From contig JAIXKI010000035.1 of the NCBI GenBank assembly GCA_026936105.1, forward strand, positions 1 through 64,000: a stretch of DNA of 64,000 nucleotides. The letters are read 5' to 3'. The stretch's first letter is position 1. Each line of letters opens with the position of its first letter. The notes under the pieces are model-generated. The model did not search any database and was not told the DNA's origin. It was given only the letters and a program-made list of their open reading frames with translations. Both the position numbers and the translations under genes were made by a program. Shown piece after piece: positions 8,656-17,405 of this stretch. Origin of the DNA: Chitinophagales bacterium (GTDB lineage Bacteria > Bacteroidota > Bacteroidia > Chitinophagales > Chitinophagaceae).

Positions 8656-10356
8656 ATGAAAAGAAGATGGAACATATTAATTGATGACAAAATAGCCACT
8701 GAAGAACTCAGAAGATCCCTGAATATACATCCTGCTATTTGTAAGATTTTAGTCCAAAGGGGAATCAGGACTTATGATGAAGCTAAAGAGTTTTTCCGGC
8801 CTTCAATGGATCACTTGCACGATCCCTGGTTAATGAAGAATATGGATAAAGCGGTCGCCAGGATACTTCTTGCAAAGGACAACCATGAAAAGATCCTGGT
8901 CTTTGGAGATTATGATGTAGATGGCACTACTGCGGTGGCCTGCCTGTACCAGTTCCTGAAAAAGTTTCATTCACAACTTGACTTTTACATTCCACACAGA
9001 TACCGCGAAGGCTATGGGGTTAGCAAAGCAGGAATTGATTTTGCAAAAGAAAATGGATTTACATTGATCATCTCATTGGATTGTGGGATAAAAGCTGTGG
9101 AATTGATCTCTTACGCTAAAGAACTCGGAATCGATTTTATTGTTTGCGACCACCATTTGCCAGATGCGGCCATTCCTCCGGCTGTAGCTATATTGAACCC
9201 AAAACAAAAAGATTGTAACTATCCATACAAAGAATTATGCGGATGCGGGGTTGGCTTCAAACTTATTTCTGCAATTGCCGAAAAGCTCAATTTACCAAAA
9301 GAAGACACCTATGAATTCCTTGACCTGGTTGCAACTGCTATTGCTGCAGACATCGTTCCTATGACCGGAGAAAATCGAGTGCTGGCATTTCATGGTCTGA
9401 AAAAAGCAAATGAAAATCCCAACTATGGTATCAAGGCATTATCTTTTTTAAGCGGCTTGAATAAAACACTGCACATTCATAACCTCGTTTTTATGATTGC
9501 TCCCAGAGTGAATGCCGCAGGGAGAATGGATGATGCCCGTAAAGCAGTTCAAATGTTCATTTCGGAAAGTTATGAGGAAGCTCTGCAATATGCCGAGTTG
9601 CTGCATCATGACAACGATGAGCGTAAGACCGCTGATTCCGGCATCACAGAAGAAGCTCTGGCCATGATTGAAAATCGGAAAGAATGGAAAGACAGTAAAA
9701 CAACAGTCGTTTTTCAACCCCACTGGCATAAAGGCGTAGTAGGCATTGTTGCGTCCAGATTAATTGAACACTATTATCGCCCCACTATCGTATTGACACA
9801 ATCGGGGAATTTTGCAGCCGGAAGTGCCCGTAGTGTTCCCGGGTTCAATCTGTATGAAGCAATTCATGCCTGCAGGGACTATCTGCTTGGATATGGCGGT
9901 CATTTTGCTGCAGCGGGATTAACTCTTGAAATCAGCAAGATAGAAATGCTGAGAAATAAATTTGAAGAAGTAGTTTCTTCCACTATTGATAAAGAACTGC
10001 TGATACCTGAACTTGTCATTGATTCCGAGCTTTCATTTTCCGACATTAAGCAAAGTTTTTACAATATCCTTTTACAAATGGAACCCTTTGGGCCTGATAA
10101 TATGCGCCCTGCCTTCATTTCTAAAAGAGTGGAAGACACCGGTTATTCTAAAATTGTAAAAGAAGATCACATTAAGTTTTCCCTCCGGCAAGGAAATGTT
10201 ATCTTCACCGGAATTGGTTTTGGACTTGCAGAAAAATTTGATTTACTGCATACAAAAAGACCGTTGGATATAGTTTTTAAAATTGATGAAAACGAATGGA
10301 ACGGTAACAAATCATTACAACTGCACGTACTCGATTTGAGAATCAGTGAGCTTTGA
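8656..10356 (+). CDS. recJ: Single-stranded-DNA-specific exonuclease RecJ
   Basis: RecJ degrades single-stranded DNA 5' to 3' in recombination and mismatch repair. The 566-residue protein has the DHH-family motifs GDYDVDGTTA and CDHHLPD in the N-terminal half, RVNAAGRMDDA in the middle, and a DHHA1-type GYGGHFAAAGLTL motif, followed by the C-terminal OB-like region. I prefer the ATG at 8656 over the GTG at 8650. The stop overlaps the TTG start of the following methyltransferase. Confidence 0.95.
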   Translation: MKRRWNILIDDKIATEELRRSLNIHPAICKILVQRGIRTYDEAKEFFRPSMDHLHDPWLMKNMDKAVARILLAKDNHEKILVFGDYDVDGTTAVACLYQFLKKFHSQLDFYIPHRYREGYGVSKAGIDFAKENGFTLIISLDCGIKAVELISYAKELGIDFIVCDHHLPDAAIPPAVAILNPKQKDCNYPYKELCGCGVGFKLISAIAEKLNLPKEDTYEFLDLVATAIAADIVPMTGENRVLAFHGLKKANENPNYGIKALSFLSGLNKTLHIHNLVFMIAPRVNAAGRMDDARKAVQMFISESYEEALQYAELLHHDNDERKTADSGITEEALAMIENRKEWKDSKTTVVFQPHWHKGVVGIVASRLIEHYYRPTIVLTQSGNFAAGSARSVPGFNLYEAIHACRDYLLGYGGHFAAAGLTLEISKIEMLRNKFEEVVSSTIDKELLIPELVIDSELSFSDIKQSFYNILLQMEPFGPDNMRPAFISKRVEDTGYSKIVKEDHIKFSLRQGNVIFTGIGFGLAEKFDLLHTKRPLDIVFKIDENEWNGNKSLQLHVLDLRISEL

Positions 10357-11036
10357 AAAAGTTCATTCATAATATTTATTTCTTTTTTTACCTGTCATTG
10401 AAGCGGAATATTTTTCTGTCTTCCTTTATTATGTGGCATGAAATAAAACGGGGTCCCAAATACGGGATCAGTACAGTGATGCCTGAAAGACTGGAAAAGC
10501 TCACTATCACCGAAGGGAATATCAGAAAAAGCTCGCCTTATGAAGCAATAAGCTATTATCTTGTCGAGCTCTCTCTTGCTTCCTTCAGAAAACATTCAGA
10601 TCACAGTTCCATCATTGACCTCGGATGCGGAAAAGGCAGGGTTATGACAGTGGCAGCACACTTTGGCTTTACTTCCATCAAGGGCATTGACTTTGCAAAA
10701 GAATTATGCGAAGAAGCAGAAAAGAATATGATGAAAACCGCTGAAAAATTTCAAAATCTAAAATGGGAAGTGAACTGTAATGACGTTTTAAATTATCCGA
10801 TACAACCCAATGACAGTGTTTTTTTTATGTTCAATCCTTTTGAAAAGGATACTTTGGAAAAATTTTTAGACAAGTTGGGGGTCTCTGTTGCCAAATTTCC
10901 CAGACCTGTCTGGTTCATTTATGCCAGCCCTGTATATCTGGATTCACTCTTAAAATACGGATATAAGATCATTGAGAAAATCCGTCCGGAAAAGGCGCTT
11001 AATGCGATCATTTTGAAAAAAGAATCCTCTTCTTAA
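10353..11036 (+). CDS. Class I SAM-dependent methyltransferase
   Basis: The 227-residue protein carries the SAM-binding glycine motif IIDLGCGKGRVMTVA, an acidic post-II residue in IKGIDFAKELCEEA, and a plausible motif IV (DSVFFMFNPFEKD). The substrate is unknown. The frame starts with TTG at 10353, inside the recJ stop; the next in-frame ATG is 10431. I keep the TTG because the aromatic N-terminus (IYFFFYLSLKRNIFLSSF) looks like genuine coding sequence and coupling to recJ is natural. If the shorter start is used the enzyme still keeps its full catalytic fold. Confidence 0.8.
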   Translation: MKKFIHNIYFFFYLSLKRNIFLSSFIMWHEIKRGPKYGISTVMPERLEKLTITEGNIRKSSPYEAISYYLVELSLASFRKHSDHSSIIDLGCGKGRVMTVAAHFGFTSIKGIDFAKELCEEAEKNMMKTAEKFQNLKWEVNCNDVLNYPIQPNDSVFFMFNPFEKDTLEKFLDKLGVSVAKFPRPVWFIYASPVYLDSLLKYGYKIIEKIRPEKALNAIILKKESSS

Positions 11037-11134
11037 AAATGTCTATTACCGGAAATTCCATTTTATCAAGCACATATTTAATTGATTATCAGGAGCCAAT
11101 TACAGAATCCAGCATGCAAATTTTCTCTGATAAC

Positions 11135-11168
11135 TTGTCTTTACTTCAGCTTAAATCCACTATCTTTG
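11135..11168 (+). promoter_or_regulatory. Promoter of the rpsF-rpsR-rplI operon
   Basis: TTG (11135-11137) and TATCTTTG (11161-11168) are separated by 23 bp. The -7 box is an exact match to TANNTTTG and the spacing lies at the upper end of the accepted Bacteroidota range. rpsF starts 32 bp further on, so the leader is short. The 164-bp gap 11037-11200 holds no other feature that I can see. Confidence 0.6.
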
Positions 11169-11200
11169 CCGCCCATTATTTTTAAATTTAAAACAGGGAT

Positions 11201-11557
11201 ATGAACAATTATGAATTGATGGTGATTTTTACCCCTGTTCTGAGTGACGATGAATTCAAATCAGAGCAAAAGAAGTATGCTGCTCTCATCAAAAGCAATG
11301 GAGGAGAGATCGTGGCAGAAAATCCCTGGGGATTAAAATCACTGGCGTATCCGGTACAGAAAAAGACAACAGGTCTTTATTGGGTGCTGGAATATACTGC
11401 GCCATCCGACTTCAATGAGAAGCTGAAGATCCAGCTTCTTCGTGACGAATCAGTGCTTCGTCACCTGTGCACTAAGCTCGATAAATACGCCGTCGAGTAT
11501 AATGCAAAAAAGAGAAGTGGCGTGACAACAGGAACCGAAAAAGCAGTGGAGGCATAA
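11201..11557 (+). CDS. rpsF: 30S ribosomal protein S6
   Basis: The 118-residue product opens with the typical S6 strand NNYELMVIFTPVL and has the conserved region GLKSLAYPVQKKTTGLYWVL and LRDESVLRHLC. S6 binds the central domain of 16S rRNA as a heterodimer with S18. It has an extra polar tail after about residue 98. It is the first gene of a three-gene ribosomal operon, 3 bp before rpsR. Confidence 0.97.
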   Translation: MNNYELMVIFTPVLSDDEFKSEQKKYAALIKSNGGEIVAENPWGLKSLAYPVQKKTTGLYWVLEYTAPSDFNEKLKIQLLRDESVLRHLCTKLDKYAVEYNAKKRSGVTTGTEKAVEA

Positions 11558-11560
11558 CTT

Positions 11561-11824
11561 ATGGCAAAAAATGAGATCAAATACCTGACCGCCATAAGAA
11601 GCGACAAAAGAGTAAAAAAATTTTGCCGCTTCAAAAAATATGGCATCCGCTACATTGACTATAAAGATGTAGAGTTCCTGAAAAAATTCCTTAACGAACA
11701 AGGCAAACTTCTGCCCCGCAGGCTTACCGGTAACTCATTGAAATACCAGCGTAAAGTTTCCGATGCAGTGAAAAAAGCCCGCCAGATGGCTCTATTGCCC
11801 TATGTAACAGATTTATTAAAATAA
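11561..11824 (+). CDS. rpsR: 30S ribosomal protein S18
   Basis: The 87-residue protein has the S18 core [20 protein letters not shown], then [31 protein letters not shown]. It partners S6 on the 30S platform. It sits between rpsF and rplI as in most bacteria. Only one cysteine lies in the N-terminal core, so it is not the four-cysteine zinc form. Confidence 0.97.
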   Translation: MAKNEIKYLTAIRSDKRVKKFCRFKKYGIRYIDYKDVEFLKKFLNEQGKLLPRRLTGNSLKYQRKVSDAVKKARQMALLPYVTDLLK

Positions 11825-11829
11825 GGAGG
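11823..11829 (+). promoter_or_regulatory. Strong Shine-Dalgarno site before rplI
   Basis: AAGGAGG overlaps the rpsR stop codon (11822-11824) and stands 5 bp before the rplI ATG. Most genes in this window lack any such site, so it stands out. Confidence 0.8.
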
Positions 11830-11834
11830 ACGCC

Positions 11835-12281
11835 ATGGAAGTAATATTGATTAAAGATGTAGATAACCTTGGCGCTGCCAATGAACTAGTAAAAGTGAAA
11901 AGCGGATATGCCCGTAATTACCTGTTACCCCGTCAGTTAGCTATTGAAGCCAGTTCTGTAAACCGCAGCCGACTGGATGAGAAGATGAAACAACTGAAGA
12001 AGATTGAAGATAAAATGCTTGCTGAGATTAACAGTGTGATCGAAAAATTGAAAGAAGGGCCGCTAAAGATTGGAGCAAAGACAGGAACCAGTGGTAAAAT
12101 ATTCGGCAGTGTAACTCCACTCCAGATCAGCCGTGCCATTCGAGAACAAAAGGGGTATGAGATTGATCGCAGAAAGATCAGCCTGGTTGATGAAGTGAAA
12201 GAACTAGGCACTTATAAAGCAGCCATTGATTTCGGTAATGGGCATACTGCTGAAGTAAGCTTTGAAGTAGTGGCAGAATAA
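11835..12281 (+). CDS. rplI: 50S ribosomal protein L9
   Basis: The 148-residue protein has the L9 N-terminal domain (MEVILIKDVDNLGAANELVKVKSGYARNYLLPRQLA pattern, residues 1-36), the long connecting helix (about 40-75) and the C-terminal domain beginning near KIFGSVTPLQI. L9 binds 23S rRNA near L1. It ends the rpsF operon. The following gap to 12508 contains the promoter and leader of the RRM gene. Confidence 0.97.
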   Translation: MEVILIKDVDNLGAANELVKVKSGYARNYLLPRQLAIEASSVNRSRLDEKMKQLKKIEDKMLAEINSVIEKLKEGPLKIGAKTGTSGKIFGSVTPLQISRAIREQKGYEIDRRKISLVDEVKELGTYKAAIDFGNGHTAEVSFEVVAE

Positions 12282-12361
12282 CAATTTCAGTCCGGATCTG
12301 ACAGGGTTAAATTAGGGGATTAAAACTATTTTCCGTTAAAACCGGCCTTAACCCGAATATT

Positions 12362-12395
12362 TTGACAATAAGTCAGTAAAAAATACGTTACTTTG
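12362..12395 (+). promoter_or_regulatory. Probable promoter of the RRM protein gene
   Basis: TTG (12362-12364), 23 bp, then TTACTTTG (12388-12395), which matches TANNTTTG at seven of eight positions. It would leave an untranslated leader of about 105 nt before the ATG at 12509, long for this window. Confidence 0.45.
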
Positions 12396-12508
12396 TATTG
12401 CTTTGGTGTTCTTTACAGTTTCACAAGTCCTGAACGTTTTGTATATCCGTTAAATGTTCAATGGTTACTGTTTACTGTTGACACTTATTTTTTAAAAAAC
12501 ATCTCAAA

Positions 12509-12874
12509 ATGAACATTTACGTAGGAAACCTTAGTTGGAACCTGAAGGATCAGGATTTGACCAACCTCTTTACTCCGCACGGCGAAGTATCCTCAGCAAA
12601 AATCGTTAATGACAAATTCACGCAACGTAGCAAAGGCTTCGGTTTTGTGGAAATGCCTAATGATGCTGAAGCACAAGCAGCCATTGCAGCTTTAAATGGA
12701 ACCGAAATTGACGGCCGTAATATTGTCGTCAATGAAAGCCGTCCCAAACCTGAAGGCAGTGGCGGTGGTGGCTTCAAGAAAAGAAGCTTCGGCGGCGGTG
12801 GTTTTAAAAAAGGCGGTTATAACAAAGGAGGCAGCTTCAATCGTGACCGTGGCGGTTATAACAACGATTATTAA
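12509..12874 (+). CDS. RNA-binding protein with one RRM and a glycine-rich RGG-like tail
   Basis: A 121-residue protein. The RRM covers about 1-78, with RNP2 IYVGNLSW at 3-10 and RNP1 KGFGFVEM at about 46-53. A Gly/Lys/Arg/Asn-rich tail (about 84-121) has repeats of the GGGGFKK and GGYNKGG kind. Such single-RRM proteins are common in Bacteroidota and cyanobacteria and probably act as RNA chaperones or cold-adaptation factors. It has its own promoter, a long leader and a strong terminator. The exact RNA targets are unknown. Confidence 0.93.
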   Translation: MNIYVGNLSWNLKDQDLTNLFTPHGEVSSAKIVNDKFTQRSKGFGFVEMPNDAEAQAAIAALNGTEIDGRNIVVNESRPKPEGSGGGGFKKRSFGGGGFKKGGYNKGGSFNRDRGGYNNDY

Positions 12875-12900
12875 TTAATCATTAATAAAAGATCTGTTTC

Positions 12901-12938
12901 AAGTCTGACCATCTTTTCGGATGGATCAGACTTTTTTT
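12901..12938 (+). terminator. Intrinsic terminator of the RRM gene
   Basis: The arms AGTCTGACCATC (12902-12913) and GATGGATCAGACT (12920-12932) pair over 12 bp with one bulged A, with a 6-nt loop, followed by seven T. It lies 27 bp after the stop codon. Confidence 0.92.
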
Positions 12939-12939
12939 A

Positions 12940-13803
12940 TTACCGAAAGAAAAACTGAGCAGGCAGGATCTCAATTTCAAGCCTTTTCTCTGAAAAGACT
13001 TCTCCATCCAGGTGATAGTGAACAGGCTGAACACCGGTAATAATAACACTACAAGACCTGAAATGAGTAACGAACGGAAGATGTAGATGCTTCCCTTTTT
13101 CAATAACAGGCAACCATCTGAGTCTGTTAAAAGGCGAGATCGCTTTAATCACTGTCACATCCAGTAAGCCATCATCAGGTTCTGCTGCAGGTGCAATATA
13201 AAACCCGCCTCCCGCTCTCTTGCCATTGCTGACGCTGATCATCAGAAATCTTTCATTCATTCCGAGTTCCTCCGAAGTAACATCATATTTTTTGGACCGA
13301 TAAAAAAATATCTTCTTCAACACAGCAATGAAATAAGAAGTAGTACCGGCGCTCTTCCTTTTACCGGCTGCACTCTCAGCAACAACGCCTTCAAAACCTA
13401 CCCCAACACCATTAATAAATAACCTGCCGTTACATCTTCCCGCATCAATAGGTCTTATTTTCTCCGACAAAGCATCTTCTATTTGCCCTTCGAAATCTTT
13501 ATCTCCATACAACAACCAATGTGTATCATTTCCGGAGCCTCCCTTGAATATGGAGAGCGGTAATTTCAGATCCCGGTATTTATTGATAAAATAATTAATG
13601 GTCCCGTCACCACCAACGATCCAGACCTCACTAAATCCGTTAAAATCAGGGGGCCAGTCCTCTTTAAAAACACAATGGGAAATAAATCTTTCTTTTAGTT
13701 TCTTTGAGATCTTATCAGAAAGAACGATAGCCCTGCCTGATCCTGCTACCGGGTTACAGGCTATTGCAATAGCTTTGGAAGAAGCGATAGTGGTATCGTT
13801 CAT
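12940..13803 (-). CDS. Diacylglycerol/lipid kinase family protein (YegS/DgkB-like)
   Basis: The 287-residue protein has the catalytic pattern of the DAGK_cat family: ACNPVAGSGRA near the N-terminus, the nucleotide loop VGGDGTINYFIN, FKGGSGNDTHW, and a C-terminal beta domain with DDGLLDVTVI. It should phosphorylate a lipid such as diacylglycerol from ATP at the inner face of the membrane. I chose the ATG at 13803 (MNDTTIASSK); the frame is open for 19 more codons upstream but that part looks non-coding. It converges on the RRM gene. Confidence 0.88.
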   Translation of the reverse strand: MNDTTIASSKAIAIACNPVAGSGRAIVLSDKISKKLKERFISHCVFKEDWPPDFNGFSEVWIVGGDGTINYFINKYRDLKLPLSIFKGGSGNDTHWLLYGDKDFEGQIEDALSEKIRPIDAGRCNGRLFINGVGVGFEGVVAESAAGKRKSAGTTSYFIAVLKKIFFYRSKKYDVTSEELGMNERFLMISVSNGKRAGGGFYIAPAAEPDDGLLDVTVIKAISPFNRLRWLPVIEKGKHLHLPFVTHFRSCSVIITGVQPVHYHLDGEVFSEKRLEIEILPAQFFFR

Positions 13804-13905
13804 TAAGTGAAAATAATAAATTATAACTGCGAAATATTCTTTGTTTATTTGGATCATCATATTTGATCAGGACTTTTTCTATTTTCATTTTTTCAAATTC
13901 AAGTC

Positions 13906-15558
13906 ATGAGAATCATCCCCTTCCTCCTCGTTTCAGTTTTGCCGTTTTTTTCGGCAGCACAAAATGAAAAAGCGGATAAAATTTATTTCAATGCCCTCAT
14001 CTGGACCGGCGATTCACAAATACCGGATGCAGAAGCGCTGGCAATCAAAGGCAACAAGATTCTTTATGTTGGTAATGACTACCGGCCTTACAAAGGAGAA
14101 CAAACTGAACTTATTGACCTGAAAAGAAAATTTGTGGTTCCTGGGTTCATGGATAATCACACTCATTTTCTCAGCGGTGGATATAATCTTTCCAGCGTGG
14201 ATCTGCGAAAGGCACAGACAAAACAGGAATTCATTGATGCACTGAAAAATTTCTGTAAGCAACACCCGGATAGCCGATGGATACTCGGCGGCGACTGGGA
14301 TCACGAAGTGTGGGGCGGTGAACTACCTGAAAAAAGCTGGGTAGACTCAATAACAGGTGATCATCCTGTATTTGTGAACCGTTATGATGGCCACATGGCT
14401 TTTGCCAATACAAAAGCTTTACAATTGGCAGGCATAACCAACACCACCCAGGCGCCTCCGGGCGGCGAGATCATAAAAGATAAAAAGGGTGAGCCAACCG
14501 GCATGTTCAAAGATGAAGCCATGGCATTGATCAATAATATCATTCCTGACCCAACTGAAAAGGAATTCGATGAATACTTTGCAGCAGCTCAGCAATATGC
14601 ATTTGAAAACGGAGTCACACAGGTTCATGACATGGGTAGTTATGGAGGCTGGACCGATCTCGCAACATATCGGAGAAACTATGCACAAAAGAAACAGAAG
14701 CTGCGCATTTATTCTTTTGTGGCACTGTGGAGCTGGGAAAAACTGGATTCATTTTGTAAAAAGAACGGGAAGGGAGATGACATGCTCCGCTGGGGCGGAC
14801 TGAAAGGTTTTGTTGATGGGTCATTAGGATCCACTACTGCATGGTTTTACAAACCTTACCTGGATGCCCCTGCAAGTACAGGCCTGATGGTAACTGATAC
14901 CACCTTATTGAGAAAATGGGTCATATCAGCAGACTCTGCCGGTTTGCAGGTTGCAGTTCATGCCATTGGAGACAGGGCAAACGACTTCATACTGGACGTT
15001 TATGGAAATGCTGAAAAAGTAAATCAGGAAAGAGATCGTCGTTTCCGTGTGGAACATGCACAACACTTAACGCCATTTGCCATTCCAAAATTTACACAAC
15101 TGAAAGTAATCGCTTCTGTACAACCTTATCATGCCATTGATGATGGCCGGTGGGCTTACAAAAGATTAGATGATGCCAGGCTTAAAGGAACCTATGCATT
15201 TAAAAGTTTGCTGGATGCCGGCGCTATGGTCACATTTGGTTCCGACTGGACTGTGGCGCCCATGAAACCTATAGAGGGAATTTATGCTGCAGTAACCAGA
15301 AGAACTCTTGACGGAAAAAACCCAAATGGATGGTATCCTGAACAAAAGATAACGGTGGAGCAGGCGCTGAAATGTTATACCCGAAATAATGCCTATGCCG
15401 GATTCCAGGAAGATAAACTGGGGATCTTAAAAAAGGGTACGCTGGCTGATTTTGTTGTATTAAGTGATGACCTTTTTACAATTGCACCTGAGAAGATTAA
15501 TGATGTGAAAGTGCTGAGAACAGTTATTGATGGAAAAGAAGTGTTTATAAGAAAATAG
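13906..15558 (+). CDS. Exported amidohydrolase, YtcJ-like (Amidohydro_3)
   Basis: The 550-residue protein has a signal peptide (about 1-18), so it probably acts in the periplasm. Metal-binding features of the amidohydrolase fold are visible: His85 and His87 in DNHTHFLSGG, GFVDGSLGSTTAW, VHAIGDRAND, RVEHAQHL and TFGSDWTVAP. The closing KKGTLADFVVLSDDLF is typical of the family. The substrate cannot be predicted; relatives act on N-substituted formamides and similar compounds. It is divergent from the lipid kinase and converges on the next gene with a 7-bp gap. Confidence 0.88.
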   Translation: MRIIPFLLVSVLPFFSAAQNEKADKIYFNALIWTGDSQIPDAEALAIKGNKILYVGNDYRPYKGEQTELIDLKRKFVVPGFMDNHTHFLSGGYNLSSVDLRKAQTKQEFIDALKNFCKQHPDSRWILGGDWDHEVWGGELPEKSWVDSITGDHPVFVNRYDGHMAFANTKALQLAGITNTTQAPPGGEIIKDKKGEPTGMFKDEAMALINNIIPDPTEKEFDEYFAAAQQYAFENGVTQVHDMGSYGGWTDLATYRRNYAQKKQKLRIYSFVALWSWEKLDSFCKKNGKGDDMLRWGGLKGFVDGSLGSTTAWFYKPYLDAPASTGLMVTDTTLLRKWVISADSAGLQVAVHAIGDRANDFILDVYGNAEKVNQERDRRFRVEHAQHLTPFAIPKFTQLKVIASVQPYHAIDDGRWAYKRLDDARLKGTYAFKSLLDAGAMVTFGSDWTVAPMKPIEGIYAAVTRRTLDGKNPNGWYPEQKITVEQALKCYTRNNAYAGFQEDKLGILKKGTLADFVVLSDDLFTIAPEKINDVKVLRTVIDGKEVFIRK

Positions 15559-15565
15559 ATAAAGA

Positions 15566-17350
15566 TCACTGATCGAATAAATCTCTTTTCTTTCTCTTCT
15601 TCTTTTTCTTAGAATAAAGATCTTTTGCTTTTTCGATCATTACTACAAACTCCTGCTGCAATACATTGTTCTTATTGGCAGACTGTGAAGCCAATGAAAT
15701 CATATCATTCCAGGTTACATTTTTTGTAAACGGAGAATTTCTCAGAAGAGAACCAAACATGATCACTGAAGTTGCAAAGCGGTAAGAAGAATCCAGCATA
15801 GTAAAAGGGGAAAAAGAATAATCACTCCGGAAAGACACACTTTGTTCTGATGAACTTCCTGGCTTCTTGTATCTGATATTCATTTGCGCAAAATAATCTT
15901 GCCGGGAATTTTTCCGTGCGCCACGGCCTTGATCTGCAGGCACGATCTCGAAAACCACAAAAGAAGAATTTCCTGAACCTATCTCTCCTCCTTCCACTTC
16001 GGTAAGCGTATCTTTTAAAGCGCTCATCTTATTATCAAATCCGATAAGCCTGTACTCTTTTACATATTCAGGGTTGAACTCAACATTCACATACACATCA
16101 TCCGCTACAGCAAACAATGTTCTTGTAAACTCCGTAAGCAATACTTTCTCTGCTTCCTGATAACTGTCCAGATAGGCAAAATTCCCATTGCCTCTTCTTG
16201 ACAATATCTGGATCTTGGAATCTTTATAATTTCCCATTCCCACACCGAGGCAGGTAAGATACACCCCCGACTCCCGCTGACGTGTTATCAGGTCTTCCAG
16301 TTCTTCTTCTGTTTTTGATCCTACATTGAAATCTCCATCCGTTGCCAATATCACACGGTTATTCCCTCCCTTGATAAAATGATTTCGAGCCAGTGCATAA
16401 GCCATCCTTATGCCTGATTCCCCGGGTGTTGAACCGCCGGGTTCCAACTTATCAATCGCTTTAAGTATCTTTTCTTTTTCCATACCACCGGTCGGAGGCA
16501 GCATTATTCCGACTGCTCCGCCATATACTACAATGGACACCGTGTCTTTTGCTCTCAGGTTTTCAACAAGAGTATGAAAAGCAGATTTCAATAAAGGCAA
16601 CCGGTTTGGCATATCCATAGATCCTGAAATGTCAATCAAAAAGACAAGGTTGCTCGGGGGTAACGAATCCAGATCCAATTTCCTTGCTGATACATTTATA
16701 AAAAACAGTTGATCCTCCTGATTCCAGGGGCATGAAGTCAAAGTCGTTTTTACATTAAATATATCTTCTGCTGCAGGCGGAGTGTAATCGAAATTGAAAT
16801 AATTGAGCATTTCCTCAATCCGGACCGCATCAGGAGGCACCATTGAATTAAAGTTGATAAATCTCCTTATGTTGCTGTAAGAAGCTTTGTCAATATCAAG
16901 CGACATTCCCGTTTCGGGAAATCTCTTTGCATTAATGAAACGATTTTCAACAATACTTGCGTAAGTTTCATCTCCGGTAAACCATTTCTTTTGCTCTTCA
17001 CGCTGAAGATCCTTGGTGAGGGAGGTAAGTCGTTCCATATGCCTGCTGAATGATGAGGAAGGGAGCAACTTCAATTCCACTTCTGCATAAATGCTCACAT
17101 TGACAATGACTTCTTTCTTTTCGTATCCATCCAGGGAAAAACTCAATGTGTCTGTCTTGCTGTTGCTCACAATACCGAATGTTCCATATACACCGGTGTG
17201 GTAAACGAGGCCCGTGCCAAGTTCCAGTATCTTCACATTTTGCAAAACAGTTCCTTTGTCATCCCTTACCACCCCTCGCAGGTAATACGGCTGGCTGATC
17301 ACGGGCAAAGACAATAACAGAAAAACACCTATATGACATAAAGTCTTCAA
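15566..17350 (-). CDS. von Willebrand factor type A protein with carboxypeptidase-regulatory-like N-terminus (YfbK-like)
   Basis: The 594-residue protein has a signal peptide (1-19), a carboxypeptidase-D regulatory-like beta domain (about 23-95), a vWF-N-type linker (about 125-225, with SLDIDKASYSNIRRFIN), and a VWA domain with the MIDAS motif DISGSM at 240-245 and ATDGDFNVG later. A DUF3520-like C-terminal region follows. The extreme C-terminus is unusually basic (KKKKKRKKR near 583-591). Proteins of this kind lie in the periplasm or at the surface and bind partners through a metal ion; the partner is unknown. Confidence 0.88.
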   Translation of the reverse strand: MKTLCHIGVFLLLSLPVISQPYYLRGVVRDDKGTVLQNVKILELGTGLVYHTGVYGTFGIVSNSKTDTLSFSLDGYEKKEVIVNVSIYAEVELKLLPSSSFSRHMERLTSLTKDLQREEQKKWFTGDETYASIVENRFINAKRFPETGMSLDIDKASYSNIRRFINFNSMVPPDAVRIEEMLNYFNFDYTPPAAEDIFNVKTTLTSCPWNQEDQLFFINVSARKLDLDSLPPSNLVFLIDISGSMDMPNRLPLLKSAFHTLVENLRAKDTVSIVVYGGAVGIMLPPTGGMEKEKILKAIDKLEPGGSTPGESGIRMAYALARNHFIKGGNNRVILATDGDFNVGSKTEEELEDLITRQRESGVYLTCLGVGMGNYKDSKIQILSRRGNGNFAYLDSYQEAEKVLLTEFTRTLFAVADDVYVNVEFNPEYVKEYRLIGFDNKMSALKDTLTEVEGGEIGSGNSSFVVFEIVPADQGRGARKNSRQDYFAQMNIRYKKPGSSSEQSVSFRSDYSFSPFTMLDSSYRFATSVIMFGSLLRNSPFTKNVTWNDMISLASQSANKNNVLQQEFVVMIEKAKDLYSKKKKKRKKRDLFDQ

Positions 17351-17405
17351 GTGGATACTTTAGGGAGATAAGATACAAAAATTAGCCGGCAGGTAAAATG
17401 ATTCC

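Noticed and set aside
11169-11200. S6:S18 binding leader before rpsF
   Set aside because: Only about 25 nt of leader lies between the probable start site and the ATG, too short for the known structure, and no convincing CCG-containing stem is seen.
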